Under the pieces are notes generated by a model. It did no database searches, was not told where the DNA came from, and saw nothing but the letters and a program-made list of their open reading frames with translations. Below are positions 52,766 through 63,662 of a DNA stretch of 64,000 nt, piece after piece. Position 1 is the stretch's first letter. Every line of letters starts with the position of its first letter. The stretch spans positions 90,432,765 through 90,496,764 of the forward strand of contig CM037588.1 of the NCBI GenBank assembly GCA_021018995.1, read 5' to 3'. The DNA is from Chloranthus sessilifolius (lineage: Eukaryota > Streptophyta > Magnoliopsida > Chloranthales > Chloranthaceae). The position numbers and the translations under genes are program-made.

Positions 52766-54167
52766 CATCACCCTAGCGCTTCCCCTCTTGTTGGCCTTTT
52801 TTTTTTAATCTTTACTAACCATTGCTATTTTTTCTGATTTTCTACTATTTTTTCTTCATTTTTGTTGTTTTTACTAACATACTTACCCCTACGATTCGGT
52901 CCTTTAAGTGCCTTAGCCGATTGGCGGGCCTACTTGCACCTTTAAATTTCAGTTTTTACGGTTTTGTCATTTAAGCCGCCTTAGCCGTTTGGTAGGCCTG
53001 CTCGCATCTACTTTCCACGTCATTTAAATTTTAGTCATTTACGAGCCTTAGCCGTTTGGCGGGCCTATGTGGGCTCTTTATTTCAGTCATCATATCACAC
53101 CATTGAATGCCGGCCCGTTGAGGCGGCACGAGCTTGTCATCCCCGACCCGAACTTGGACTTAAATTCACTCCCCTTTAAAAACCTACAATTAAAAGTGAA
53201 CCAACATTGTGGGGACATAATCAATTTTATTTATGTGTATTTTGGGGTAGTTTTCGAGGGGTTTAGGCACAGATATAACTTACCCGGTTCCCAGTAAGGC
53301 GGTAGCCCTAGTGGTGATGATCCTGAAAAGAACCACCCCTTCCAGTACCTAAGAAGGTGCTTGCACCAGAGGTATATCAGTTGGGTTGCCAATTCCGATC
53401 AAGCTATAAAACCTACAATGGTGAGAGCGTAGACAGCCCGAAATCAACCGTGTATCCCTAGGAAGCGAAAAGGAGTGACCTGATAACATACACAGCAGTC
53501 CCCAGGAGCATCCCTCCAAGGAAACCAGTTCAAAAAGACTCATTGTGGGCTTGCTGTTCACTGTCAAAACAAGCTGGAAGAACAGTTTTTGTCAGGCGTA
53601 TATATTCAATATGCCTGGCAACAAATCTCCAGAAATACTCAAGCGTATATAATATATACGCCCAACCAAAATCCCCAGATTTAAGCCAGGCGTATATAAT
53701 ATATACGCCTAGCCAAATCTGCTAGTTTTGGTCAGGCGTATATAATACATACGCCCAGTATAAAGTGGGTTCAGGCAGCCTGATCTGAGGCCCAATCCAC
53801 CACCCAAGTTCCCCGATTAGCGGTATTAGTGCCCACAGTAGCCTCCCACATTCTGTAACGCCCAATATGCCCCCGCCCAGTCAAAAGAAGGTGACTTCTC
53901 ATTGATTTGCTCCAGGGGATCGGGTCGTTTGCGTGGATTCCCTCACCTTCAATAGAACGAAAGGGTTCCCTTTCGCTTCTTCCAAAGTGTGTCGGATCCC
54001 GCCGTGGGACCTACTAAAGGTGCATATATCACTCGAGACGGGAATTTTTCTACGGCACCAAATCATCATTCATTTAGATAGGGGAGTTAATTTCCATTTG
54101 AAAAATCCAAAAAAATAATATATATATATAGAAAAATCAAAAATCCATATATACATGTAATTTTGGT
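52766..54167 (+). other. Leader of TE-C2 with four hairpin words
   Basis: Related to the TE-C leader. Palindromes of the GCGTATATAATATATACGC type start at about 53596, 53643, 53690 and 53736. GGCGGGCCT/CTTAGCCG repeats occur at 52910-53070. No supported ORF. Confidence 0.65.
53596..53754. repeat. Four palindromes at 46-47-bp spacing (TE-C2 leader)
   Basis: GCGTATATAATATATACGC and variants start at 53596, 53643, 53690 and 53736, with CAGG or AAGC before and CCCAGCCAAA-like tails after. They correspond in number and spacing to 18213-18374 but use a different inner word. Confidence 0.75.
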
Positions 54168-55015
54168 GTGACCGTCACTACGGCGACCTCAAACCCAACC
54201 CGTAGAAAGAGAACTAGGAAGGTATTCGGCCCTTACCCAAGACATCGATACAACACTCATCAACAGATCATGTTGGGCACCGATACATCCCCACCATCAT
54301 CCCCATCCCATTCCCATATAGGAGAAGACCCGATCTCCGACACCTTCACCCAAACCCGGTTCGATGTCACGGGTCCGTTTGGGGCACCCGTGTTTACATC
54401 CACCCCATCCCCCGCCCTTAAATTTTCCCAACATACCCCCATCTCATCCCCTACTGAAATCCCTCATTTCCCAACCGACCCATACATCCCCATCTCCCAT
54501 CCATACACCCTTACCGCACCCCCCTACTCCCAAAGACCCCATCGAGAGCCCCATCCCCCGCCTACCTCCCACATCCCATCCACCTCATCATCCACGCCCC
54601 CTACATCCTATATCCCATCCACCTCATCTCACATCCCATCCACATCACATGGCTCATCCGCATCCCAACATACCCCCCCATTTACCGAGGCCATGCCCAA
54701 CTTTTCCCAGGGTATGACCAGTAACCCACCATCTTCCATAGCCATACATCCATACCCTCCAAGCATAATCACCCATACCCCCCATACCCGGGTCATGCCC
54801 AATTTCACCCAACCCCTTCCATCCTTGAATGGGCCGTCACCCTCCAATCTCACACCTGAATCCATGCCCTCAATGGAGGACATGAGAATGATGTATATAC
54901 CCTATGGGCTGTCTCTCGGAACCCTACATCCAAACCCACATCCAGGTCTCCAAAACCTCCATACCCCATTCCCTCATGACCATGCCCAACCACCCATCAT
55001 TCATACCATCCAAAG
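54168..55015 (+). CDS. gag: Proline-rich N-terminal Gag of TE-C2 (partial)
   Basis: The frame is open from about 54132. Similarity with TE-C starts around TVTTATSNPTRRKRTRKVFG (54171), but the first in-frame ATG is at 54270 (MLGTDTSPPSSPSHSHIGED). The protein is dominated by Ser, Pro, Thr and His with repeats of SHIPSTSS, and near the end has TPESMPSMEDMRMMYIPYGL and PPIIHTIQ, which parallel TPDPMAMMDDM and PPIVHTIQ in TE-C. It then runs into foreign sequence at about 55015. The frame is intact up to there. Likely disordered; the capsid part is absent. Confidence 0.65.
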
Positions 55016-55078
55016 TGGCCATCTTTTTCTCTTTCTTTTTCAAACTTCCAATGAAATGCCTTCTCTCTTTTTGTTTTG

Positions 55079-55123
<45 letters not shown>

Positions 55124-55834
55124 CAAATTAGCATTGACTGGAATGCCACATCTCTTCTGCTGATACATCATTGACTTCAACTTGTACTCTTCTTTTGTTG
55201 TCAAATTATTACTCAATTCTCCTTTCTTCAGCTTCCTTCCCTTTATCTTCTGACTTCTCGGAGTGAGGGTTAGGCTAAATGAAGTTGATGAGGTTATTAG
55301 ATGAGGTTTCAAAGGAATCTTAGATTTGTAAAGCTCAAATGGTGTGTATCAAGGGCAGTTTCAAAAGGTGGGGCTTTGTAAGGTTCAAACTGTCCAAAAG
55401 GAGGCCTTATATCACGTCTTTAATATCATGAGTGCTATCAAATTATTTCAATTTGGATATGTGTAACTTCTAGTGCAAGTAAGCAGGTTCAATTAGTCCC
55501 AAAAGCAGAAAAAATTGCCAATTCATACCTCCAAAGAATACATTTCAGGCCCAAACCTCACTGGGTGTGGTTTTTTATCAAATTCCTGAGGTGTATCATC
55601 ACTGTTTTCCCTCTTTTTAGGTTTACTAAAACATCAATTTTCTTTTGGAAATTTCCTGACATTCACTTCATGAAAGTATTAGAATTACACTAGAAATTAA
55701 TTTCAAAAAGTTTTTAACTTCTTCATTTTTTTTTTTCAAAACAGCAGGTGTGAAATTACTTCATTTTCAAAAATTCCACTGATCATAAGCTGTACTGATG
55801 TTAACTCAATTATTGATTATTGACATTTCTGTCA
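55016..55834 (-). repeat. Putative 3' LTR of TE-F
   Basis: The stretch lies between the Ogre gag break (TG at 55016) and TGTCA at 55834, just before the polypurine tract. On the minus strand it begins TGACAGAAATGTCA, a 5-bp-stem hairpin. A (TA)n microsatellite occupies 55082-55123. The length (819 bp) is short for the lineage and no second copy is visible, so the boundaries are tentative. Confidence 0.4.
55082..55123. repeat. TA microsatellite
   Basis: About 20 uninterrupted TA units. Confidence 0.95.
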
Positions 55835-55850
55835 CACCCCCAAACCAAAG
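55835..55850 (-). other. Polypurine tract of TE-F
   Basis: The minus strand reads CTTTGGTTTGGGGGTG, the Athila-type plus-strand primer, directly next to TGACAG. Confidence 0.6.
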
Positions 55851-56049
55851 GGGAGTAGGGTCCACACTGGTCCAAAGCAGAGAAGAGACATAAGCAAGAA
55901 AAAAAAATCATGATGACAAGAGGACAGACAGAAATGCACAGTAATTTCACAAGAAAAACTAGAATTTATATTACAAACTTATACCACAAATAAGTACAAA
56001 GTTCTTTAATAATTGGGGTCAAAATCTGTATCATAAGTTGGTTCAATCG

Positions 56050-58490
56050 TAACTAGAATCAGTATTGGAGTCTGAACTTGATTGAGCTTTCTCCTGGATT
56101 GTGTTTTGCAGCTCAGTGTATTCCTCTTATTTGATCTCTTTGGTGAGGCCAATGTACTTGCCAAGTCTAGTGGTCTTCAGTTTTTCCTGGTCAAGCTGTG
56201 CTTGCAGCATGGTCACCTTGTGCTGCTCACTCCAAACCATCTGAAAGGTTTGACCCAGCAAGTCCTTCATTTTCTCTCTCAAATTTCATAAATAACTCCA
56301 ATTTCCGAATCTGGTTTTCATAAGGGGTTCTAATGTAGGCTTGTAAATCAGCTAACCCCTTTAGAACATCTCTACAGATATAAGGATTTTCTTCCATGGC
56401 TCTTCTGAGGGTGGCAAATCGGGGAAGGGGAATGGAATGGTAGGGGACCAAAGGTATCCCAGCTGTGGGAGGGGGAGAAGAAGTGTCCAGAAGGAGGACT
56501 TCAGGGTCGGTTTGAGTGGCTTGCTCAGAGAAAGTGAGGAGTGGTGAAGGGGATGCAACCAGAGGTACTTCAAGTTCAGTTTGGGTAGCATGGGCAGTAG
56601 TGGTGGGGGTGGGCAGATCAACCAATACTACCTCTGGTTCAGTTTGGGTAGCATGGGAATCAACAGTAGGTACAGGGGTAATGGTGGTTGTGTGGGATGT
56701 GGAGGCTAAGGTTTGGAGAAGGTCATTGGTCACAGACTGGTTTTCTGTGTTGAGTTGTAGTTGGGCTTGGATGGATTGGAGGTAGGCAAGTATTTGGTTA
56801 ATAGATGCAGGTGGGGGAGAGGTGTGCATAGTAGGGACTGGTACAACTGAAGTGGATGGTGGAGATGCAATGGCTATAAAGGGAGAAGTAGGTAAGTGAG
56901 TGAAATGATGAGGGTCAGGTATAGGGATAGGTTCAAGCCCCACGGTTTCAAAAATAGATCCCATTAAGGAGGAATAAGCCTCTGTAGTGAAAGGCTCAGG
57001 TTCAGGTGTATGGGATACTTCAGGTGTGTGGGCTGAATGAGCAGGTGAATTTGAGGGGCTTTGGAGCAGAGGAGTGCAGGGAGATTGGGTAATAAAGTCT
57101 GTAGCCAAAACATGGGCATTGGTGGGAGAAATTGGTGGTGTGAGTATGGTTGGAGTGGTTGGTGTAGAGGGGGAATCTACAATTGGAATAATGGAGGGTA
57201 TGGGAGATGGGACAGCTGGGATAGGTGAAGTGGCAGGGGCTGGACTAGGGGAGGAGGGTAAAAGGCCAACTTCCTCAAGAATTGGTGCAGCTGAAGAGCT
57301 GGTTACCATGGGAAGGATAGTTTCTTCAAACTGGTCACCACAGGGTCTGGCAGAGCTGCTTCAAGAAGTGGTGCAGCTAAAGAGCTGGTCACCTCAGGAT
57401 CTGGCAAAACCGATTCTAAGGGAGCTGCAGAGGCAGGTTCATTAACAGCTGTAGGTGCAGGTGCAGGTTCATTAATAGCTGCAGGTGCAGGTGCCGATTC
57501 ACCTTCCTCTCTCAGTCTTCTCAGCATGGCTTGGCTTGTAGTCCAAGCCTTTTTCCCAAAATTGTGAGGAGCAATGACTTCAAATGGCTCCTAGTTATCA
57601 ATGTCAAGCTTGGCTCTGAGGAGGGCTGTGATCAATCTACCAAATGGGAGGCTAGCTAATTTCTGCTCCTTTTTCAACTTGGCACTAATATCAGCCATGG
57701 CTTCAAAAATTAACATAGGGGCATTGAAAAACTGTCCCTTAGAAAAATGAAAGAGAGCCTCTAGAATTGGTGTTCTCCTCTCTTGGCTGTGCCTGGTGAC
57801 ATAAAAACTTCCCCTCAAAATGGAATCCATCAATAAAAATTGGGGGGCTAGGTCTCTCCTCATGATGGACTGTCCAGTGCCAACAATTCCTTGGGTTAAA
57901 TGTGCAGCCATTTCTCTAAAGGAGGCTGTTTCTGGTGCAGCCAATGGACTAGAATGATCAAATTGGAAGGGTATCCCCAAAGCATTCCCTATGTCTTCAA
58001 ATGTGACAGTTAGATCGCAATCATCAATAAAGATAACCAGGGTAGGGACATCAGCATCTCTTTCAGTGACCTTTACCAGGTTTTGGTACCATAACTTCAC
58101 CATTCGCGGGTGAATTTTCTCTGGCAGAGGGGTAAGGATATTGCTTAGTGAGGCATCTCTCATGTATCTTAGAGATAACAGACAATCTGGTTTGTTGAGG
58201 AAAAAAGTTTCGTCCACAATCAGCTCAGGAATTAGCTTCTGAGCTTCAATAAATGGATTTGGTAGTACCAAATGTATAGGCAGAGGAGGAAGCTCAGGCT
58301 CAGGACTAGCAGCTGCAGGGATGGGTTTCTCATGTCTCACTTTCTTCCCTTTCTCCACCCTATCCGCTTTATCCATTGATAGTTTACTTTTGGCTGAAGT
58401 TTTGGTTTTTCCTTTTGGGGTAGGTTTGCTAACTTTCTTAGCAGAGGATTTTGGGAACATGGCAGCCAACGATTTCTCCACTTTTCCCAT
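56050..58490 (-). pseudogene. Accessory ORF3 of TE-F
   Basis: ATG at 58490 opens MGKVEKSLAAMFPKSSAKKV, a Lys-rich tail that could be a nuclear signal, then a folded region with LLSLRYMRDASLSNILTPLP, FIDDCDLTVTFEDIGNALGI, MRRDLAPQFLLMDSILRGSF and LPFGRLITALLRAKLDIDN. This resembles the PF20167-like putative plant transposon protein and the TE-D accessory ORF. A TAG at 57591 interrupts an otherwise continuous frame to 57303, then a frameshift leads to a 360-codon Pro/Ser/Thr-rich part (57309-56227) with three ATQTE/ATQTD motifs at residues 220-267, and LKGLADLQAYIRTPYENQ. A second frameshift leads to a short coiled-coil-like tail (MVWSEQHKVTMLQAQLDQEK). No transmembrane segment, so not an envelope. 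Confidence 0.6.
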
Positions 58491-58744
58491 TCTAAATTAA
58501 TGTATGAAAATGCCCACAACAGATACTGACACAAAATCAAAATTTTCAAATGATAAATAGAGAGAATGCGTAGAGAAATACCGAGATCTAGGGTTTTTGA
58601 TTGAACGTGTTGGTTGCTTGCTGAAATCCCCCAGACCAGAAGCTAAAATCCTTCTCTGAAAACTTAAATGATCGAATAAAGGTGAAGAAAAGTGTGGCAA
58701 GATTCTCAAATCACACAAGGAAAGAATGAAATAGGGTTTCTGTG

Positions 58745-59050
58745 GAACAGGTCGTTCTTCAGAAAGCTTTCGAATATGAAACCCTTACTTCGAAAGGGTT
58801 TAAATATGCTCAGAGTTAATTTCGCAAAGTCCGTTTTAAGTTTTTGAAAAGTTCTAAAATAGACCTTTTGACAACTGCGAATGGCATCAGTCCCATTCGA
58901 AAAGTTAATAGCTTCAGAAACATCTTTTCGAAAAGAAACTAGCTTCAGAACCAACTATTCGAAAAGCAAATCCTTGCTTTCGAGCAGTTCGTTACAAATC
59001 CAGAGTCTTTTCGAAAAGTAAATTGAACTTTGCGAAAAGATAATTATTAC
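58745..59050 (-). promoter_or_regulatory. TTTTCGAAAAG cluster with TATTTAAA box upstream of ORF3
   Basis: About ten TTCGAAAAG, TTTCGAAAG or CGAAAAGTTAA words fill 58745-59050. A box reading CATATTTAAACCC on the minus strand lies within it (58796-58808), about 310 bp upstream of the ORF3 ATG. Confidence 0.5.
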
Positions 59051-59172
59051 TTTGCGACTTAACTTTTCACATATTTAAACCATGCAAAAAGAGACAAATC
59101 ATGAATAAAAATAGAAACAAAGAAACTAAGCAAAAACTATGAAATAAAAACATAATGTACAGTTATCTACCA

Positions 59173-60273
59173 TCAGATTTGGGGAGGTTCGTGATGATAG
59201 ATGGGCAGCAGAGGCTCCTGGGTATTTTCAATGCATGGTTTGAGCCTCTGACCATTTACTTTCAAGATTCTTCCATTACTTGGATCAAGGATGTCAACAG
59301 CTCCAGAAGGAGCTGCCTGAATGACAGTATATGGCCCTTCCCATCTGGATCTCAGCTTTCCTGGAAAAAACTTGAGTTTTGAGTTAAATAACCATACCTT
59401 AGAGCTAGCTGTGAACTCTTTTCTCAATAAATTTTTATCATGGAAAGTTTTGACTTTCTCTTTGTAAAATCTTGAATTTGTGTATGCATCCATTCTCATC
59501 TCCTCCAACTCAGCAAGTTGCAGTTTGCTATGATTACCAGCAGTAGTTAGATCCATGTTCAATGTTTTAATGGCCCAAAAGTCTTTATATTCTAACTCCA
59601 CTGGTAAATGGCATGCTTTGCCATAGACCAACCTGAATGGGGACATGCCAATTGGGGTTTTATAGGTTGTCCTGTATGCCCACAATGCATCATTTAGCTT
59701 AAAGGACCAATCCTTTCTGTCCTTCTTCATAGTCTTTTCCAGTATATGTTTGATTTCTCTATTGGAAATCTCCACTTGTCCACTGGTTTGTGGATGATAT
59801 GGAGTGGCTACTCTATGAGTCACAGAGTATTTTTTCAATAAAGTTTCAAAATGTTTATTACAAAAATGGCTTCCCCCATCACTGATAATGGCTATGGGAA
59901 AACCAAACCTGGAAAAAATGTGATCCTTAAGAAATTTAAGAACCACTTTGTGATCGTTTGTTTTAGTGGCTGTGGCTTCAATCCATTTGGATACATAATC
60001 CACAGTTACTAAAATGAAATTATACCCATTGGAAGGAGGAAAGGGACCCATGAAGTCTATCCCCCAAACATCAAACAACTCAACTACCAAAATAGGCTGT
60101 AAAGGCATTGAGTTTCTCTTGGAAATGCTGCCCAATTTCTGACAGTTCTGGCAAGACTTACAATGCTGCAGAGCATCTTTGAAAAGTGTAAGCCAATAAA
60201 ATCCACACTGCAAAATCTTTGCAGCAGTTTTGTTTCCACTAAAATGACCTCCACAAGCCTGATCATGACACAT
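59173..60273 (-). CDS. pol: Integrase of TE-F
   Basis: A 366-codon open frame covers the domain. The zinc module has [20 protein letters not shown] and [11 protein letters not shown]. The catalytic core has [12 protein letters not shown] (first Asp), [11 protein letters not shown] (second Asp) and [20 protein letters not shown] (Glu). The C-terminal part ends with [20 protein letters not shown] and GPYTVIQ, the usual Athila integrase tail that closes pol. All three catalytic residues are present. The first His of the HHCC module lies just upstream in another frame (about 60300), so a frameshift separates it from RNase H. The Met at 60273 is internal. Confidence 0.85.
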   Translation of the reverse strand: MCHDQACGGHFSGNKTAAKILQCGFYWLTLFKDALQHCKSCQNCQKLGSISKRNSMPLQPILVVELFDVWGIDFMGPFPPSNGYNFILVTVDYVSKWIEATATKTNDHKVVLKFLKDHIFSRFGFPIAIISDGGSHFCNKHFETLLKKYSVTHRVATPYHPQTSGQVEISNREIKHILEKTMKKDRKDWSFKLNDALWAYRTTYKTPIGMSPFRLVYGKACHLPVELEYKDFWAIKTLNMDLTTAGNHSKLQLAELEEMRMDAYTNSRFYKEKVKTFHDKNLLRKEFTASSKVWLFNSKLKFFPGKLRSRWEGPYTVIQAAPSGAVDILDPSNGRILKVNGQRLKPCIENTQEPLLPIYHHEPPQI

Positions 60274-60337
60274 AGAAAGTATTCTATGAAATTCTTGGTT
60301 AGGGACACATCTTCTTATTATTTGGTCTGCATAACTC

Positions 60338-61270
60338 TTAAACAGATAAGGACCTTCCCAGGAAATGTTTAACCTTTGAGAAGAAAAGATCTTTATCCAT
60401 TTTATTCCAATGTTGAGGAATTCTTCCAGTAGCCAAAAAGTTGACTATGTTTGCAAACCAAGGAGTGTGTACCCTAATGGCAAAAAGTTGCTCATCAGGG
60501 AAAGATTCATTGATAGGCAGCCTATCAATCTCAGTAGTTAAAATTCTAGACAGGTGGTCAGCCACCACATTCTCCACCCCCTTTTTATCTTTGATCTGTA
60601 AATCAAATTCCTGTAATAGGAGAATCCACCTGATTAGTCTTGGTTTGGTGTCCTTCTTAGACAGAAGGTATTTCAAGGCAGAGTGGTCAGTGAACACCAC
60701 TATTTGTGAACCCAAGACATATGACCTGAATTTCTCTAAAGCAAAAACAATTGCCAGCAGCTCCTTCTTAGTTGTTGTGTAATTGAGCTGTGCATCAATC
60801 ATTGATCTACTGGCATAAGCTATGACATGAGGCAGCTTTTCCTTTCTCTGTCCAAGGACAACTCCCAAAGCATAATCTGATGCATCACACATCAGTTCAA
60901 AAGGTAGTGAATAATGAGATCGCAATATTGGAGCTGAAATCAAACAGTTTTTTAAGAATTCAAAAGCCTTCATGCATTCATTATTGAAAACAAAAGGGAC
61001 ATCTTGGCACAACAAATGACAAAGAGGCTTGGTTATTTTACTGAAGTCCTTAATGAACCTTCTGTAGAATCCAGCATGTCCCAGAAAACTTCTGATTTGT
61101 TTAACAGTTTTGGGAGGTGGTAAATGTGCAATTAAATCAATTTTTGCTCTGTCCACCTCAATGCCCTTGTGGGAAACAACATGGCCAAGGACAATGCCTT
61201 GGGTGACCATGAAATGGCTCTTTTCCCAGCTCAAAACTAGATTGGTTTCTTCACATCTCTGTAATACCAA
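60338..61270 (-). CDS. pol: Reverse transcriptase thumb and RNase H of TE-F
   Basis: A 310-codon open frame: [40 protein letters not shown] and [12 protein letters not shown] form the end of the reverse transcriptase. Then [60 protein letters not shown] and [11 protein letters not shown] form RNase H with its catalytic Asp/Glu/Asp/Asp positions. The frame ends in the linker to integrase (SVKHFLG-like). The upstream catalytic palm lies in the adjacent broken segment. Confidence 0.85.
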   Translation of the reverse strand: MVLQRCEETNLVLSWEKSHFMVTQGIVLGHVVSHKGIEVDRAKIDLIAHLPPPKTVKQIRSFLGHAGFYRRFIKDFSKITKPLCHLLCQDVPFVFNNECMKAFEFLKNCLISAPILRSHYSLPFELMCDASDYALGVVLGQRKEKLPHVIAYASRSMIDAQLNYTTTKKELLAIVFALEKFRSYVLGSQIVVFTDHSALKYLLSKKDTKPRLIRWILLLQEFDLQIKDKKGVENVVADHLSRILTTEIDRLPINESFPDEQLFAIRVHTPWFANIVNFLATGRIPQHWNKMDKDLFFSKVKHFLGRSLSV

Positions 61271-62081
61271 TTTGAGATGATGTAAATACTAGGAAAAACT
61301 GTCTCCGTAAATTGAAAAATCATCCATAAAAATCTCCATAAATTGGTCAATCATATCAGAGAAAATGGAATACATGCATCTTTAAAAGGTAGCAGGAGCA
61401 TTACAAAGACCAAAAGCCATTCTCCTATAGGCAAAAGTGCCAAAAGGGCAAGTGAATGTGGTCTTTTCTTGATCTTGTGGGTACACAGGAATCTGTAACG
61501 AGTAACCATCAAGAAAACAAGAATAAGCTTTTCCCGCTAGCTTATCTAAAATCGATCAATGAATGAGAGAGGAAATGGTCTTTTACGGTCATTGAATTTA
61601 ATTTTCGTAATCAATACGGACCCTCCACCCGAGTTGTTTGTCCTGCGGTTGACATAAGCTCACGAACTGAGGTTACAACAGTGATTCCAGATTTCTTAGG
61701 TACCACCTGTGTAGGTGCCACCCAAGCTGAATCTGAAATGGGGTAAATGACCCCTGCATCCAACAACTTAACAACCTCTTTCATGACCACTTCTTGCATA
61801 TGAGGGTTCAGCCTCCTTTGCATTTCCCAGAAGGATTTGCATCTTCTTCCAAATGGATTTTGTGCATGCAAGCAATTTGGTGATTCCTCCCAAATCAGCA
61901 ATAGTCCAGCCAATTGCCCTTCTATGTTCTTTCAAAACAATCAACAACTCTTCCTCTTGCTCCTTTGTGAGGGAGGAAGAAATAATTGCAGGCAATGATT
62001 TATGATCTCCTAAAAACACATATTTCAAATTTTCCGGCTTGCAGATTCTAAATCGTGGTGAGAAAAGAAGGTAACAATACC
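61271..62081 (-). pseudogene. pol: Reverse transcriptase palm and fingers of TE-F
   Basis: Pieces in different frames give PENLKYVFLGDHKSLPAIIS and TKEQEEELLIVLKEHRRAIG (62010-61920), RRLNPHMQEVVMKEVVKLLD, AGVIYPISDSAWVAPTQVVP, KKSGITVV, a WRVRIDY-like block near 61610, AGKAYSCFLDGYS, RRMAFGLCNAPATF and the catalytic FMDDFSIYG (about 61340). At least three frameshifts and two stops (ATF-stop, SFS-stop) interrupt it. Both catalytic Asp residues of FMDD are intact. Confidence 0.8.
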
Positions 62082-63662
62082 TTAGGCATTTGTTTGTGGA
62101 AGGGGAAGAGTAGCAGGTTTCCAAGAAGAGAAACTTGCTGATTGATTATGAGTTCCTTGCACAACATTTATTTCCTCATAATTTGAGATACAAACTGTTT
62201 CTTCCTCAGAATTTCCCCAAGCATCTTTAGCATCTGTGGTGAAATCTTCACACTGCAGAAACTGTTGTAAAGTCCCTTCTACTAGTTCATCCAATAGATC
62301 AACATGAAAACATTCTTCAGAGCTGAATTGAAGCTGTGCGACTGCATTATAAACATTTAATTTTACCTTTATGTTTCCAAAAGAGACTTCCATAACACCA
62401 GACCTGCATTGAATGCAAGCATTTGCTATAGCCAGGAATGGTCTTCCGAAAATGATAGAGATGGAAGTTTTGCTTTTGGTAGGTTCCATGTCCAAAACTA
62501 GAAAATCAGCAGGGTAGAAAAATTTATCTACTCCCACCAATACATCTTCAATCATCCCAACTGGCTTCCTCTCAGATCTGTCTGCTAATTGTAACACCAC
62601 ATGAGTGGGTTTTAATTCTCCCAAACCTAGTTTCTCATATACAGAATATGGAAGTAGGTTGACACTAGCACCCAGATCTAATAAAGCCTTTTCAATGGTA
62701 TGTTCCCCAATAATGCAAGGGATTGTGGGGATTCCAGGATCTTGAAGTTTAGGAGGTGTGGCAATGGATAACACCTGATTAACTCTTTCCACAGCAAAGA
62801 CCTTCTTGGATAACTGTATCCTAGACTGTCTTTTGTGAGTGCAAACATCTTTCAAAAATTTTGCATATGCTGGAATTTGTTTGATTGCCTCAAGCAAAGG
62901 TAGATTTATCTTGACTTGCTTGAAAGTCTCCATCATTTCATCTATTTTTGTGTTCCCTTTATCAAAAGGGGAAACAGATTTCATTGCATGCGGAAATGGC
63001 AAATGAGGAACTAATCCTTCATCTACAGCTTTGGAAGCATTTTCAGAAATTTTTTGAATTTTTTGTTTTTCATTTGTTTGATTTTTCTGAGGTACATCAG
63101 CACCCCCACTGCTATCATTATGCTGCTCTTGCTGCATATCTTTATCATTTTCCTCATTTTTTTCTTCTTCAGTACCCACTTTGTTATTTATAATTCTTCC
63201 ACTTCTCAAAGTTGTGACAGTTTTTACTTCTTCATGTGAATTAGAAGCTTCTCCAACCATGAACTGTCCTTTGGGATTGTTCAAAGGTTGGCTGGGTAAC
63301 TTTCCTTCCTCTCTTTTGGCCAAAGTATTTGAAAGCTGTCCCAATGTTTCTTCAATCTTCTTTATGCTCTGGCTGTGAAAATTCACAGTCTGAGTTAAAG
63401 ATCCTAAATTTTGGAGTGAATTTAGGACTTGATCTTCAAAAGAAGGGGACCTGGAAGGGGTTTGAACTGGGGCAGATTGTTGCACGGGTTGTTGTGGAAT
63501 GGGCTGCTGAAAATTTGGTTTGGCATAAAAATTCTGCTGATAAGGCTGTGCAGTTTTGAAAGGCATTTGGTTATTTGGTTGCTGCTGCTGTTGTGATTGA
63601 TAATTCCCTTGGTTCCACCTCAAATTGGGGTGCCCTCTCCATGGATATTCATTTGACTGCAT
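62082..63662 (-). CDS. Gag C-terminal region and protease of TE-F
   Basis: A 526-codon frame. It starts in the Asn/Gln-rich nucleocapsid-distal segment (YPWRGHPNLRWNQGNYQSQQ), then LNSLQNLGSLTQTVNFHSQS, ETLGQLSNTLAKREEGKLPS, an acidic linker, PHLPFPHAMKSVSPFDKG, FLKDVCTHKRQSR, the protease loop ALLDLGASVNLLPYSVYEKL, LADRSERKPVGMIEDVLVGV and IIFGRPFLAIANACIQCRSG. The acidic tail ends SFSSWKPATLPLPQTNA, a few codons before the pol frame resumes in another phase. The Met at 63662 is internal: a single TAG separates it from the preceding Gag frame. Confidence 0.85.
   Translation of the reverse strand: MQSNEYPWRGHPNLRWNQGNYQSQQQQQPNNQMPFKTAQPYQQNFYAKPNFQQPIPQQPVQQSAPVQTPSRSPSFEDQVLNSLQNLGSLTQTVNFHSQSIKKIEETLGQLSNTLAKREEGKLPSQPLNNPKGQFMVGEASNSHEEVKTVTTLRSGRIINNKVGTEEEKNEENDKDMQQEQHNDSSGGADVPQKNQTNEKQKIQKISENASKAVDEGLVPHLPFPHAMKSVSPFDKGNTKIDEMMETFKQVKINLPLLEAIKQIPAYAKFLKDVCTHKRQSRIQLSKKVFAVERVNQVLSIATPPKLQDPGIPTIPCIIGEHTIEKALLDLGASVNLLPYSVYEKLGLGELKPTHVVLQLADRSERKPVGMIEDVLVGVDKFFYPADFLVLDMEPTKSKTSISIIFGRPFLAIANACIQCRSGVMEVSFGNIKVKLNVYNAVAQLQFSSEECFHVDLLDELVEGTLQQFLQCEDFTTDAKDAWGNSEEETVCISNYEEINVVQGTHNQSASFSSWKPATLPLPQTNA

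Larger units (their letters stand above)
51154..55015 (+). mobile_element. TE-C2: Ogre/TatII element, 5' part, plus strand
   Basis: LTR, tRNA-Arg-type primer site, hairpin-bearing leader and the proline-rich start of gag, in the same order as TE-C but opposite orientation. Gag is cut at about 55015, where TE-F sequence starts; its continuation should lie right of the window. Confidence 0.8.

Noticed and set aside
54168..54170. GTG as the start codon of Ogre gag
   Set aside because: Not a normal plant start; the open frame extends further upstream and the first ATG is at 54270.
56227..57309. Envelope-like protein for Athila ORF3
   Set aside because: No hydrophobic membrane segment or signal peptide; the sequence is Pro/Ser/Thr-rich and disordered.
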